This document shows, in pieces, positions 53,297-63,731 of a stretch of 64,000 nt of DNA. The stretch's first letter is position 1, and each line of letters starts with the position of its first letter. The notes under the pieces are model-generated. The model was not told the DNA's origin and searched no databases. It saw only the letters and a list, made by a program, of their open reading frames with translations. Location: positions 1 through 64,000 of the forward strand of contig JAKCPI010005171.1 of NCBI GenBank assembly GCA_023213315.1, in the 5' to 3' direction. This DNA is from Euborellia annulipes (lineage: Eukaryota; Arthropoda; Insecta; Dermaptera; Anisolabididae). The position numbers were made by a program, and so were the translations under genes.

Positions 53297-53806
53297 TTCC
53301 GTTACCATGGCAACCATTTCTATCTTTCCTATGAAGAACAAGAGTAAAGTGGTCTTCAGAAGATTTCAACGGCAAAATGAGAATATACATTTTAAAGAGC
53401 ATCTAAAAAATAGTTCATTTATGAATTTTAAAAAAAAAAAAAAATCCTTGGAGGGAATTTTGAGAAAATCGAAAAAAACTGAAAAAGTACATCAGTAAAG
53501 TACTAGTACTTTTTGGCCGATTTTGTTCAAAAGCTTATTTTGAGCGTGTGGGAAGGTACCTAAGTTAAATATAAAATTTCAATCCGGTAGCTCAATTCCT
53601 TCATGCTAAAAATCTGTCCACACATACAGACACACACACACACACATACATACACACACACAGACCAATTTGCGGGACCCACTTTTTTGGACTCAGGGGA
53701 CCTCAAAACATGTATATCCATCAAAATCTCGACATCGAATTTTTGACATGATCGCAATACTTTCTCTCCTATATATTTCATATATAGGCTAAGAGAAAGT
53801 AAAAAT
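53297..53806 (+). mobile_element. F1 repeat, left hairpin lost
   Basis: From CCGTTACCATGGCAACC to the right hairpin (TACTTTCTCTCCTATATATT...GGCTAAGAGAAAGTA), with a long CACACACATACATACACAC microsatellite at 53622-53662. Confidence 0.85.
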
Positions 53807-54484
53807 TTGTATTTATATATAGTAAAATCATTTTAAATTAAATTTCAAAACAAGTTTTGTTTTACAAACTTTTCTAACAAACCATCAATTTATGAATTAT
53901 AGAGCGTTTCGATATAATGGAGATATACTCTAGTATATAGGGCTATATATGTTTTGATGCACTCTCGTCTCTCTCTCTCGTTGTATTTCTAAACTCATTT
54001 ATTTTTCTGCTGCTTAATATAAAAGCTCAGGAGTTATTTTTTATTTCAGAGTTGAATTATAAAACAAAATTAAAATAGCGTTGGAAGGTTCATTTTTTTT
54101 AGAGATTTAAAAGCTCTATTCAATAAATAACATCCTTCCTTCTCCAGAGAGAAAAAAAAAGATTGAAATTAAAATAGGATTCAAAGTGATGGAGATCCTA
54201 TCAAAGTTTGTATTAACGGGTCGACGAACGAAGAGAAAAGAAACAGCCACAGAGTGGTTTGTTACAAGTTACAAGTAACGCCAAGAATCGCTCAGATATT
54301 CTATATCTATACTATACCAAAATATCACCGAAAACTAGTGACATGGAATTTTTTTATTTTGTAGCGCAACTTTCAAAGGGGCGCACAGTGGTGTAACGTA
54401 TTTTAGGTGAGGCACCCCGCATATACGGGTATAGGACTAATTTCGAAATGGTTGTTTGAAAATGTGCATCCCATAAATAGAAGT
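53807..54484. other. Non-genic DNA
   Basis: No repeat family of this window is recognised apart from a possible GTGGTGTAACGTATTTTAGG element end at 54390. No gene is seen. Confidence 0.4.
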
Positions 54485-55000
54485 AAAAATCTGATGTGAC
54501 TGGTCGCACAGCAAACGTTCTGTGCTTTTTTGTTACCATGGCAACCATATCTCCTATCTTTTCTATAGAGTACAATGGCAAAATGAGAATATATATTTTA
54601 AAGAGCATCTCCCCCAAAAATATTTGATTTTTGAATGTTAATCAAAATCGTTGGAACGAATTTTGAGAAAATCGGAAAAAAACTGAAAAAGTAAATCAGT
54701 AAAGTATTAGTACTTTTTGGCCGATTTTGTTTAAAAGCTTATTTTAACGCCCTAGGGGTGAGTCTAATTTAAATACAAAATTTTAATCTCCTAGCTCAAT
54801 TCCTTCATGCTCTGGACACAGACAGACACACACACACACAGACCATGTCGCTAAAACCACTTTTTTGTATTCCGGGGACCTCAAAACGTGTATATTCATC
54901 AAAATCTCAACATCCAATTTTGGACATGAATCCAATACTTGCTCTCTATATAGCTATCTATATGTATATGAACAGGTACTTATATGTAAGAGAAAGTAAA
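54485..55000 (+). mobile_element. F1 repeat, deleted left half
   Basis: The left hairpin start jumps at TTCTGTGCTTTTTTGTTACC into the body, losing ~120 bases. Then GTATTAGTACTTTTTGG, CACACACACACACAGACC and a diverged right hairpin ending GTAAGAGAAAGTA. Confidence 0.82.
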
Positions 55001-55404
55001 AGCTTCCATAATAAGGTAAAGTTGTGTGCTGTGCCACTAGTCACACCATATGTATTTAAATTTTAGTTCTCAAGTTTTTCTTTTTTAAAGACAAACACTT
55101 ATTTTAAATTGCAATAATACAAACTTTCTTTGCTTGCTAGCTAACCTTGGTTTGTATAATGGAGTCGCCTGTTAGTTAGGCAACCCGGAGTGTTTTCTTA
55201 AAACGTTCTGCGTAACTCAACGGAAGGTGCAATGCGTGAAACACGCGACTGCCTTTTTTTACGCACCGACTTTTTTTTTTTTTTTTTAAGAAATTAAATT
55301 TTCCTTCGAAATTTCTTACTTGATATGGCCAATTGTTTTTAAATCAATTTTTAGGCCATTTAGCTTTTAAATGATACTTAATATTATCAAAAAAAAAAAA
55401 TATA
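55001..55404. other. Non-genic DNA with F1 hairpin scrap
   Basis: 55010-55050 is a left-hairpin fragment (AAAGTTGTGTGCTGTGCC...GTCACACCA). The remainder is AT-rich with a T run at 55268-55287. No gene. Confidence 0.45.
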
Positions 55405-55512
55405 CATTTCAGAGGAAACTAAATAGACACAAAAAATAAGACAAGCGCAGATCTCCACTTTCAATTACTGAAGGTAAAAGAAAGTTGTGCGACCAGCCAC
55501 ACCAGATTTTTA
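55405..55512 (-). repeat. F1 left-end fragment
   Basis: GGAAACTAAATAGACACAAA through a worn hairpin ending CCACACCAGATTTTT. Confidence 0.7.
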
Positions 55513-55780
55513 TTTTTTATATTCTCGTATACCAAGTATATAAAAAGAAAGTAAAAAAATTCAACTTTGAAGTTTTGATGATTCTCAACGCTTTAGACCT
55601 CCCTAAATCGAAGAAAAAACATTTTTGGAATTGTGTGTGTGAAGACGATTACTTAAAAATTAGCAACAAGATCGATCAAATTTGGAATAAACTTCTTACA
55701 CTAAAATTTTGAAAATTGAAATTTTTTCGTCATAGCGTTAATAAAAAAAAATTTCGAAATTTTTGTCTTTGTGTTATTTA
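55513..55780 (-). mobile_element. Family D repeat fragment
   Basis: TTCTCGTATACCAAGTATA, AAGAAAGTAAAAAAATTC, then TTTGAAGTTTTGATGATTCT, GTGTGTGTGAAGACGATT and ATCGATCAAATTTGGAATAA. Shares order and motifs with 28158-28500. Confidence 0.55.
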
Positions 55781-55879
55781 AATTGTAATTATTTATTAAA
55801 ATGATATGGATTTGTGTTAAATTTTCTTAGAAATGTAGAAGATATTTCATATTAAATGTTTAATAAATTACAGTATCAT

Positions 55880-55918
55880 GAAGAGGTTCAGGAGCGACGT
55901 CTAAACGGACTTAAAAAA
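55880..55918 (-). repeat. Family H terminal fragment
   Basis: GGTTCAGGAGCGACGTCTAA followed by ACGGACTTAAAAAA. Matches the right end of family H (compare 59520-59569) in reverse. Confidence 0.7.
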
Positions 55919-56586
55919 AAAAATCTGGTGTGACTGGCGCACAGCACACAACTTTCTCTTACCTTCGGTAATCGAAAGTTGTGTTCTGTGCTTGTCACAC
56001 CAGATTTTTTGAGTCGACATGTATTTAGTTTCCGACAGTAGGGTACAATTGAATTCAAGATGTAAAATTTATAAGTATGGGAAAATATTTATATTTTGTT
56101 ACCATGGCAACCATTTCTCCTATCTTTTCTATGGAGTACAAGAGTAAAGTGGTCTTCAGAAGATTTCAATGACAAAATGAGAATATAGATTTTAAAGAGC
56201 AACTAAAAAATAATTGATTTTTGAATTTTAGAAAAAATCGTTGGAGCAAATTTAGAGAAAATCGAAAAAAACTGAAAAAGTGCATCAGTAAAGTACTAGT
56301 ACTTTTTGGTCGATTTTGTTCAAAAGCTTCGTGTCACGTCCCATGGGGGTGCCTAACTTAAATATAAAATTTCAACCTCCTAGCTCTTTTCGTTCTTGAG
56401 ATATTTTGTTCACAGACAGACACACAGACACACAGACAGACAGACCATGTCGCGAAAACCACTTTTTTGGATTCAGGGGACCTCAAAACGTGAAGATCCA
56501 TCAAAATCTCGACATCGAATTTTTGACATGAATCCAATACTTTCTCTCTCTATATATTAACATATATATAGAGGTAAGAGAAAGTA
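55919..56586 (+). mobile_element. F1 repeat, full length (reference copy)
   Basis: Best-preserved forward copy. Left hairpin 55921-56010; core TTACCATGGCAACCATTTC; GTACTAGTACTTTTTGG; CCCATGGGGGTGCC; ACAGACAGACACACAGACAC microsatellite at 56412-56446; TGTCGCGAAAACCAC; right hairpin 56535-56586. ACTTTCTCTTACC in the left hairpin and GGTAAGAGAAAGT at the right end form 13-base subterminal inverted repeats. Confidence 0.95.
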
Positions 56587-56627
56587 AAAAACTAGACAAT
56601 TATAAGGAATTTTTCAATGTGGTTTTT

Positions 56628-57316
56628 TTTACTTTCTCTTACCTCTATATATATGTTAATATATATAGAGAGAGAAAGTATTGGATTCATGTCAAAAATT
56701 CGATGTCGAGATTTTGATGGATCTTCACGTTTTGAGGTCCCCTGAATCCAAAAAAGTGGTTTTCGCGACATGGTCTGTCTGTGTGTCTGTGTTTGTGTCT
56801 CTCTGTGTGTGTGTGTGTCTGTGAACAAAATATCTCAAGAACGAAAAGAGCTAGGAGGTTGAAATTTTATATTTAAGTTAGACACCCCCATGGGACGTGA
56901 CACGAAGCTTTTGAACAAAATCGACCAAAGAATACTAGTACTTTACTGATGCACTTTTTCAGTTTTTTTCGATTTTCTCAAAATTCGCTCCAACGATTTT
57001 TTTTTAAATTCAAAAATCAATTATTTTTTAGATTCTCTTTAAAATGTATATTCTTATTTTGTGATTGAAATCTTCTGAAGACCACTTTACTCCTGTATTA
57101 CATAGAAAAGATAGGAGAAATGGTTGCCATGGTATCAAAATATAAATATTTTCCCATACTTGTAAATTTTACATCTTGAAAATCGAATGTACCGTACTGT
57201 CGGAAACTAAACACATGTCGACACAAAAAATCTGGTGTGACAAGCACAGAACACAACTTTCGATTACCGAAGGTAAGAGAAAGTTGTGTGCTGTGCGCCA
57301 GTCACACCAGATTTTT
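56628..57316 (-). mobile_element. F1 repeat, full length
   Basis: Reverse copy 41 bases after the previous one; the right ends face each other, so the pair makes a ~1.4-kb inverted repeat. Microsatellite GTCTGTGTGTCTGTGTTTG and intact left hairpin. Confidence 0.93.
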
Positions 57317-57866
57317 TTTTAAATGAATTAAATTCATAGGAGATTATTGGGACATCGAGCTATAATCTTTTTAATGACTTATTAAAAAATTATCGTAATT
57401 AATTTTTTTGTTATCAAACAAATACAAAAAAACAATCTGTCCCAATAATCTTTAATTTTTTTAAAATTTAAAAATGAATTTATTGTTATTATTAATCACA
57501 TATTAATTAAGAAACTTTAAAAATAAGCTTAGATGATTTATTTAAAAACCAAATGTCAAATTAGTTCAGAATTCTTGCAATAGATGGCAGGCTAGTAGCA
57601 GCCGATTCCCTAAAAGCCTATATTTATATATTTTTATGCTTTTATAAATGAATACATAATATATAATAACATTTATAAAGTATTTATTGTTAAAAGATCA
57701 ATGAAAATCAACCAAATGCATTAAATATTATTAGCTACCATTTTGACCTCTCTCGGCAAATTTTTGAATTACTTGATTTTTTGGGCATACTTTTTTATGA
57801 TACACAACGCCCTCTTAACGGGAAAAACATGCGTAACACCTTCGCTCCTGTTCCGCCTTAAGGTAG
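57317..57866 (-). mobile_element. Family H element
   Basis: Reverse copy: GATTATTGGGACATCGAGCT, inverted TGTCCCAATAATCTTTAAT, GGCAGGCTAGTAGCAGCCGA, ending CGCTCCTGTTCCGCCTTAA. The outermost ~80 bases on the F1 side are missing, so F1 may have landed in or beside it. Confidence 0.8.
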
Positions 57867-58499
57867 ATAATAAACAAAGTGTTACGTTTTTATTGATGCA
57901 CAGTGAATATTAATAACTTCGATTGCTATCAGAATAAGTTTTTTTTTTTTTTTAATTTTCATTTTGAAAACAAAAATTAAAAAAGAAATTTGTTGTATGT
58001 AGGCTACATAAACAAAGAGGGCGGAGCATTTTATGTCGTACTCGATAAAATAAAAAGAGAAGAGCTCTATCTATTCAAGGGCAAACAAAGCGAGCAAGGG
58101 CTGCTGCTGTTGCTGCTGCTGGGTCCCGGCCGGGTCTTTTGGCAAAGGGCCCGGGGATGAGCCCTTGGAGCCATCTCTCTCTTTCATCTCACTCTTCCAG
58201 ACAATTCAATCATTTGCGAAAAAATTTTTTTTTTGATTGACTTTAATTGGATTAACCAAGAAATTAACAATTATAGCTCTCCATTTGTAACTCCTCAGAT
58301 TACGGATTCTCTTTGGACATATACCCAGTATGTGAAAATTAAAATTTAATAAATTATAGGAAAATTTAATTTTAACTTTTCGCTTTGCAATTGTATTAAT
58401 TCCGAAACTACTTGATGTCTTTGCAATGCATAGAGAACTTTAGGAGGGCATTTTTAGGTTAGGATTTATTTAAAAAAAAAAAAAAACTCATTTAGGATA
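57867..58499. other. Possibly single-copy DNA with a CTG-rich island
   Basis: 58080-58190 is much richer in GC (GCTGCTGCTGTTGCTGCTGC, CCCGGCCGGGTC, GGGCCCGGGGATGAGCCC). On the minus strand the triplets would read as a glutamine- or serine-rich run, but no long frame encloses it. It could be part of a 5' exon or an enhancer. No repeat family matches. Confidence 0.35.
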
Positions 58500-58537
58500 A
58501 TAAAAACTTCTAAAAAAATATTTTAATTTTTATTCGC

Positions 58538-58571
58538 CGACGATTCGGTCGTCAATCACGACCCTCATCAG
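58538..58571 (-). ncRNA. Hammerhead-like motif
   Basis: Minus strand: CTGATGA, one G, GGTCGT, short loop, ACGACC, GAA, then TCGTCG. It has the canonical CUGAUGA box; GAAAC has become GAATC. Stem bases differ from the other copies but pair perfectly. Confidence 0.4.
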
Positions 58572-58654
58572 AGCAAATATTGTCAATTATACAAGATCTT
58601 AGGTATTTTAATATTCATTGAAATCTTAAGCAATTTCTTTTTAGATTTGAAGAA

Positions 58655-58880
58655 ATAAAGTGGCTGTTGTATTTAACAATAAGAGGATAAAGGAGCAAGC
58701 AGCCAGGCGGTTAGTCTCCACGAAATGAAACTCTCTGTTGAGGAAACAGTTTCGGTGTTAATGAAATATAAACATCATCAGTCCATTTATCGAGAGTGTG
58801 AGCTCAAATGACAAAGCATTGAGTCATATTGCCGAGTTGTCGGTAGATGTGTATTATACATAAATTATTTGTATAAAATA
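58655..58880 (-). mobile_element. Penelope-like single arm
   Basis: Homologous to the left part of 47294-47493 (GAAGAAATAAAGTGGCTGTT, GTCTCCACGAAATGAAACTC). The minus strand has CTGATGA...CACCGAAACTGTTTCC at 58747-58781. No inverted partner is seen. Confidence 0.65.
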
Positions 58881-58945
58881 CAAAGCAATGCAATCAGCTA
58901 ATACGATGCGCAAAGTTGAGATACAAAAAAAAATTGTTTTACGGG

Positions 58946-59569
58946 AGAACAGGAGCGAAGGTGTTACGCATGTTTTTCCCGATTGGGTGTCATAAAAAGT
59001 ATGCCCAAATATCAAGTAATTCAAAAATTTACCAAGAGATGTCAGAATGGTAGCTGATAATATTTAATGTATTTGTTTGATTTTCATTGATCGTTTAACA
59101 ATAAATACTTTATAAATGTTATTATATATTATGTATCTTTTATAAAAGCATATAAATATATAAATATAGGCCATATATAGACTATTAGGGAATCGGCTGT
59201 TAGACTAGCCTGCCATCTATTGCAAGAATGCTGAACTAATTTGACAGTTGGTTTTTAAATAAATCATCTAAGCTTATTTTAAAAATTCCTTAATTAATAT
59301 GTGATTAATAATAACAATAAATTCATTTTTAAATTAAAAAAAAATTAAAGATTATTGGGACAGATTGTTTTTTTGTATTTGCTTGATAACAAAAAAATTA
59401 ATTACAATAATTGTTTAATAAGTCATTAAAAAAATTATAGCTCGATGTCCCAATAATCTCTTATGAATTTAATGCATTAAAAAAAAACCGCATTGAAAAA
59501 TTCCTTATAATAGTCTAGTTTTTTTTAAAGTACGTTTAGACGTCGCTCCTGAACCCCCTTAATCAAAAC
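58946..59569 (+). mobile_element. Family H element
   Basis: GAACAGGAGCGAAGGTGTTA to CGTCGCTCCTGAACCCCCTT, followed by AATC. Contains the GATTATTGGGACA foldback. Nearly identical to 29760-30364 over its length. Confidence 0.85.
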
Positions 59570-60434
59570 AATTTTGTGATGATTTTGGCTTCCCAGAGGG
59601 TCCCCCCCCCGGGATTTTCTAGAGCGTTCTGAAAGTTATAATTGACAGCAAATTAAGCTAATTAAAACTCAACTACCCGCTTTGTACACCTCCCTTATAT
59701 ACTGGCGACTAGTCAACCTAAAATTTCAGAGGTTTGTGCGTGACCTTTTTTTTTTATTTTCAAGGAATAAACGTCATTTTAGTCATTAATAGGGAAAAGT
59801 TCATTGAGTTGTGATACAAGAAATCTTTTAAAAATAAAAAATCGAAAAGTCATACCCCTAGTATACACATATTGAGAACATAAATGAATTATTCATTGAA
59901 TGGATCTTTTGTGATTGTATTTCTTTACCGCCCATTGCGGGTAGATAACTGTAAATTTTCTTCGTTGTCTGATGAGTGGTTTCAGAGATTAAAAAAACAA
60001 AAAAAAAGATGAAGTGGCCACTCTATCTCAAAGAACTAGAGAAGAAAAGAGAGTGCAATTAATTATTAACGAGATGAGTACATCATTTTTAATTCTCCCT
60101 TCCCCTTAAATTTGATCTTAAAGAAGATAGAAAAGGAATTTTTTTTAATCAGATTGTGTGTCTCTAACAAGACAGAGAGAGAGAGAGAGACAGTAAACCC
60201 TAACGTTATTAAATATTTAGAGTTTAAGTAGATTAAATAAATGATAGAGAAAAGAGAGAGAAAGCTTCTATCTCTTTCTATGTTTCAAAAAAAAAAAAAA
60301 ATTAACTAATCTCTTGACTAGAGACAAAATATTTGTTTTTATGCCGTGATTATTTATTATCGCGAATTAGACCCAGTTTCATCACTATAGGTTAAGTAAA
60401 GACAACCGAATAGTAAACAATAAGTTACTGACTC
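59570..60434. other. Non-genic, partly non-repetitive DNA
   Basis: C run at 59604-59611, (GA)n at 60175-60190. No member of the window's repeat families is recognised and no gene is seen. Confidence 0.4.
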
Positions 60435-60600
60435 TTTGGTTAAGAGAGTTCGGGATGCAAAGCTGTTGGCATGTTTTTGCCGATAAGATGGCGTTAGGGG
60501 TCTTAAAAAGTCGAAAATTTGCCAACAGATGGCAGAATGGCATAGAGCTATATTTAATCTCATGTATTTGTTTAATTTTCGTTGAATTGAAAGGAAGCAA
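60435..60600 (+). repeat. Old family H-like fragment
   Basis: GTTGGCATGTTTTTGCCGATAAG, TTGCCAACAGATGGCAGAATGG and GTATTTGTTTAATTTTCGTT are diverged versions of family H 5' sequence (compare 58964-59090). Confidence 0.6.
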
Positions 60601-60669
60601 GCATTAACAGGCTTCTATTCTTCGAAACATTGGAAGGAGAAAGATAAAAATCTAGTGGCACAGCACACG

Positions 60670-60775
60670 ACTTTGCTCTGAGGATGGTTCATTCACAGAA
60701 CCGAAACGTGAGCTGTGTGAATTAAACGAATAAAGAAATAACCTTAGCTGCATCTCTCATTTCTACCCTCTTATT
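60670..60775 (+). mobile_element. Penelope-like single arm with hammerhead-like motif
   Basis: CTGAGGA, U, GGTTC, loop, GAACC, GAAACGTG at 60678-60710, followed by AATAAAGAAATAACC and GCTGCATCTC. These parallel the ATTAAAGAAATAAACC and GCTCGGCC downstream parts of 52083-52317. Confidence 0.6.
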
Positions 60776-60831
60776 AATATAACATCTCAGCTATAAATTG
60801 TTTTTGTAACAATGAATATAATAAACATTTC

Positions 60832-61218
60832 AAAAATCTGGCGTGACTGGTCTCACAGCACACAACTTTCCATTACCTTCTGTAATTGAAAGTTGTGTTC
60901 TGTCCTTGCCAAACCAGATTTTTTGTGTTGAGATATATTTAGTTTCAGACAGTACGGTACAAAAAAGATGTAAAATCTATAAACATGGGAAATATTTATA
61001 TTTTGTTGCCATGGCAACTATTTCTCCTATCTTTCCTATAAAGTACAAGAGTAAAGTAAAGTACTAGTACTCTTTGGGCGATTTTGTTCAAAAGCTTCGT
61101 GTCATGTCTCAGAGGAGGGGGGGGGGGGTTCATAACTTAAATATAAAATTTCAGCCTCTTAGCTCTTTTCATTTTTGAGATATTTTGTTCAGACACACAC
61201 ATACACAGAGATATGAGT
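60832..61218 (+). mobile_element. F1 repeat, partial
   Basis: Left hairpin, first body part to AAGAGTAAAGTAAAG, a ~130-base gap in the body, then GTACTAGTACTCTTTGG to ACACACACATACACAGAG. The right end is lost. Confidence 0.82.
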
Positions 61219-61306
61219 ATTTTTCTAGCCCTCTTAAGGACATGTTGGCTTAGGCTATTTAGACATTTATCTATAAGATAGTTTAGTATACAAAATTATT
61301 TAAATC

Positions 61307-61360
61307 AGGGGTGTCCAACTGGCTGCCTCGAAGAGATTTCTTAGCCCATGATTATTTTGA
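61307..61360 (+). mobile_element. hAT-like terminal fragment
   Basis: CAGGGGTGTCCAACTGGCTG is a typical hAT start. Only ~50 bases remain before F1 sequence resumes. Confidence 0.5.
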
Positions 61361-61374
61361 AATAAATTATTTTA

Positions 61375-61697
61375 ATCAAAATTTTGAGGAAAAAAAAAAA
61401 CTGAAAAATTACATCAGTAAAATACTAGTAGGCCTACTTTTTTGCCGATTTTGGTAAAAATCTTCGTGTCAAGTCACAGGAGGGACGGAAATGTCAATCT
61501 CCTAGCTCTTTTCGTTCTGGAGATATTTTCTTCAAAAAAAGACAGACAGACAGACCATCTCGCCAAAACTACTTTTTTTGAACTCAGGGGACGACAAAAC
61601 GTGTATGTCCATCAAAATCTCGACATCGAATTCTTGAAACCGATACTTTCTCTCTCTCTATATATTGATATAATAACATATAGGTAAGAGAAAGTAA
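61375..61697 (+). mobile_element. F1 repeat, right half
   Basis: From AATCAAAATTTTGAGG to the right hairpin ending GGTAAGAGAAAGTAAAA. Short GACAGACAGACAGACC tract. More diverged than most (GAACTCAGGGGACGACAAAA). Confidence 0.82.
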
Positions 61698-62076
61698 AAA
61701 AAAGCCTTTTTGTTTTTATTTCAGGCTATCGTATTTTCAACGCCGACACCGTAGAAGAAAAAGAAGAAGAAGAAGAGATGTTGAATTAATCCTAAAGTTG
61801 TAGTCGTCTAGCATTGAATGCTTTCTCTAAACTAACAACGGAAGTTCAAATTACTTCCTCATCCCTTTTCAAAACGGAGGGAGAGGGATTTGTTAATATT
61901 CCTCCCCTAGAACGGAGAAACCCTCTCTCTCGCTCTCTCTCGTTCTATTTGTAAACTAATATTAAATGGATTCCCGTTTTCATTCTTCTTTTTCTACATT
62001 TTCATTGACTTATAAGATTTATATAATAGTCCGGAAGCGGGAATATGTTGTTCATTTTCGGGATCTCCTCACCTAT
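61698..62076. other. Non-genic DNA
   Basis: (GAA)n at 61759-61776 and (CT)n at 61922-61942. No gene is recognised. Confidence 0.45.
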
Positions 62077-62103
62077 TTTTACTTTCTCTTACCTCTATAT
62101 ATG
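62077..62103 (-). repeat. F1 right-end stub
   Basis: TTTTTACTTTCTCTTACCTC and TATATATG, the outermost bases of F1 only. Confidence 0.75.
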
Positions 62104-63090
62104 GGTGATTCTTTTACAAACCGAACACTTTCTGACCGACATGTTTTTGATTTGGATGAAATTTTTTTTACGGGTTCTATAACGAAAAAAAAGATAGCCA
62201 TCCGCGAGGATTTTCTTTTTTCTTTAATATTTTGGGAAATATCGAGGGTAGAAAATGTGAAAATTTGATGATTTTCTGCTTAGACGCTCACTTTTAAAAA
62301 TTCATAACTCTGGTTCTATTTGAGCTAGAAAAAAACTTTTTTTACCATTTTAAAGCTAAAAGAGTGAAGTTTAAGAAAAAAATTGTTCCACCAAAATTTA
62401 TTAAAGATTTCACATTGTTATCAACAATTGAAATCTTTAAATCGATTTTTAACAATGGGGCCCCAAATGTATTGCATTTTTATTATAACCATCGCATTCT
62501 ACGTCGAGTTTTATACCGATAACGGTTTTTTAATCGATGGAGAATCAATTAGTACTATTGAAAAAAAATCCCGCCAAGTGCTCTCATGCGGTAAAATGAC
62601 GTCATATCAAAAATAAGAAAAAAAAGTCCGGGGGCATTGAACCACTCTTTCCAAAACTATATTTAGATTTAATGTAGCTTTTATGTTCAAGTAGCTATCC
62701 GTTGCACAAGTAGGGCTATTTTTCGATATTTTTTTGCTTAAAAAATGATGTTTTTCGAGAAAAAAACCAATTTTGGAGTTAATTACTCGGGATTTTTTTA
62801 CTTATTCTATTAGAGGTTTTCTTTCTGCACCAAATGACATCCCATTTAGTCTTATCTGAATAACCGTTCGGAATCTACAGGGGTTTAAACTTTCAAATTA
62901 GAATTTACCGCAGCACGGTAAAATAAAATGGTAGGAAAAAAATAAATGGTGAAATCTTTAGCTGAAAACTCATTCTTTCTAACCGTATATTTCCCATAAT
63001 TATACCTCTTAAGACAGAGGAGTTATTCAAGCCGATAAACTTTTTAGTGCATGCTCTAGGGCAAGAAAAAAAATCTTTGCACGAAAAAGT
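62104..63090 (-). repeat. Family J interspersed repeat, longer copy
   Basis: 62560-63090 is the inverse of 13860-14340 (GTGCTCTCATGCGGTAAAAT, ACCACTCTTTCCAAAACTAT, AATGACATCCCATTTAGTC, GAATTTACCGCAGCACGGT). 62104-62560 extends it with sequence not seen in the first copy. A 100-codon frame (61966-62268) runs across its edge without recognisable motifs. Confidence 0.6.
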
Positions 63091-63092
63091 TT

Positions 63093-63135
63093 ATCGGTGG
63101 TTTTCGCGACATGGTCTGTCTGTGTGTGTGTTCAG
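63093..63135 (-). repeat. F1 internal fragment
   Basis: GGTGGTTTTCGCGACATGGT plus CTGTCTGTGTGTGTG: the F1 microsatellite edge only. Confidence 0.8.
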
Positions 63136-63159
63136 GAAAAAAAAATTCTATATACGCCC

Positions 63160-63376
63160 CTGGCATACACCCAGTCTTTTCGGCAACTTAGACCATTCAA
63201 TACTATAAACGATACTCGTTATTTGTAAATATATCTATTGGGGGTCCAGGCATTCTTATTTAAGCCATTTCGTATCCAAATGACTTAAATAAAATCATCG
63301 GACAGCCTGGCATCCGAACCCTCGACCCTGGGTATACAAGGCAAGCGCGTTACCAACTACGCCAAGCCCGAGGGCT
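63160..63376 (-). mobile_element. tRNA-derived SINE, tail truncated
   Basis: Starts in CAGTCTTTTCGGCAACTTAG, palindromic body, head complement ending CAACTACGCCAAGCCCGAGG. It belongs to the TTGGCGTAGTTGG head type seen at 12893-13506 and 32238-32423. Confidence 0.85.
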
Positions 63377-63534
63377 ATAAAATTTTTAAAAATAATTCAA
63401 AACATTATTCAGCAAAAACGTTCATGTAAAGCATATCCTTCGGCAACTGTGCAAATCGCTTCTTCCCTACTCTGCCTCGGGCCCCCTGGGTCCCCTGGAT
63501 CCCCTACTTGAGGCGGACTGCAACGGACCTTCGC

Positions 63535-63690
63535 AGGGGAGAAATCTGGTGGGACTGGCCGCACACTTTCGGTAATTTCAAGTTGCATTCTGTACTTGTT
63601 TACCAGATGAAAGTATTAATTTTTAAAATTTTATATTAAAATTAATTACATCCTTTACCCCCCCCCCTTTGTATCCGCCAATGGTATGAG
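63535..63690. repeat. Composite: hairpin remnant plus C-run end
   Basis: AATCTGGTGGGACTGGCCGC, TTTCGGTAATTTCAAGTTGC, a long C run and TTTGTATCCGCC. Same order as 4395-4557, giving a second copy of that terminal-repeat family. Confidence 0.55.
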
Positions 63691-63731
63691 TAGAAATTGC
63701 TTATGAGATGCTTTTTTCAACTTTTATGATT

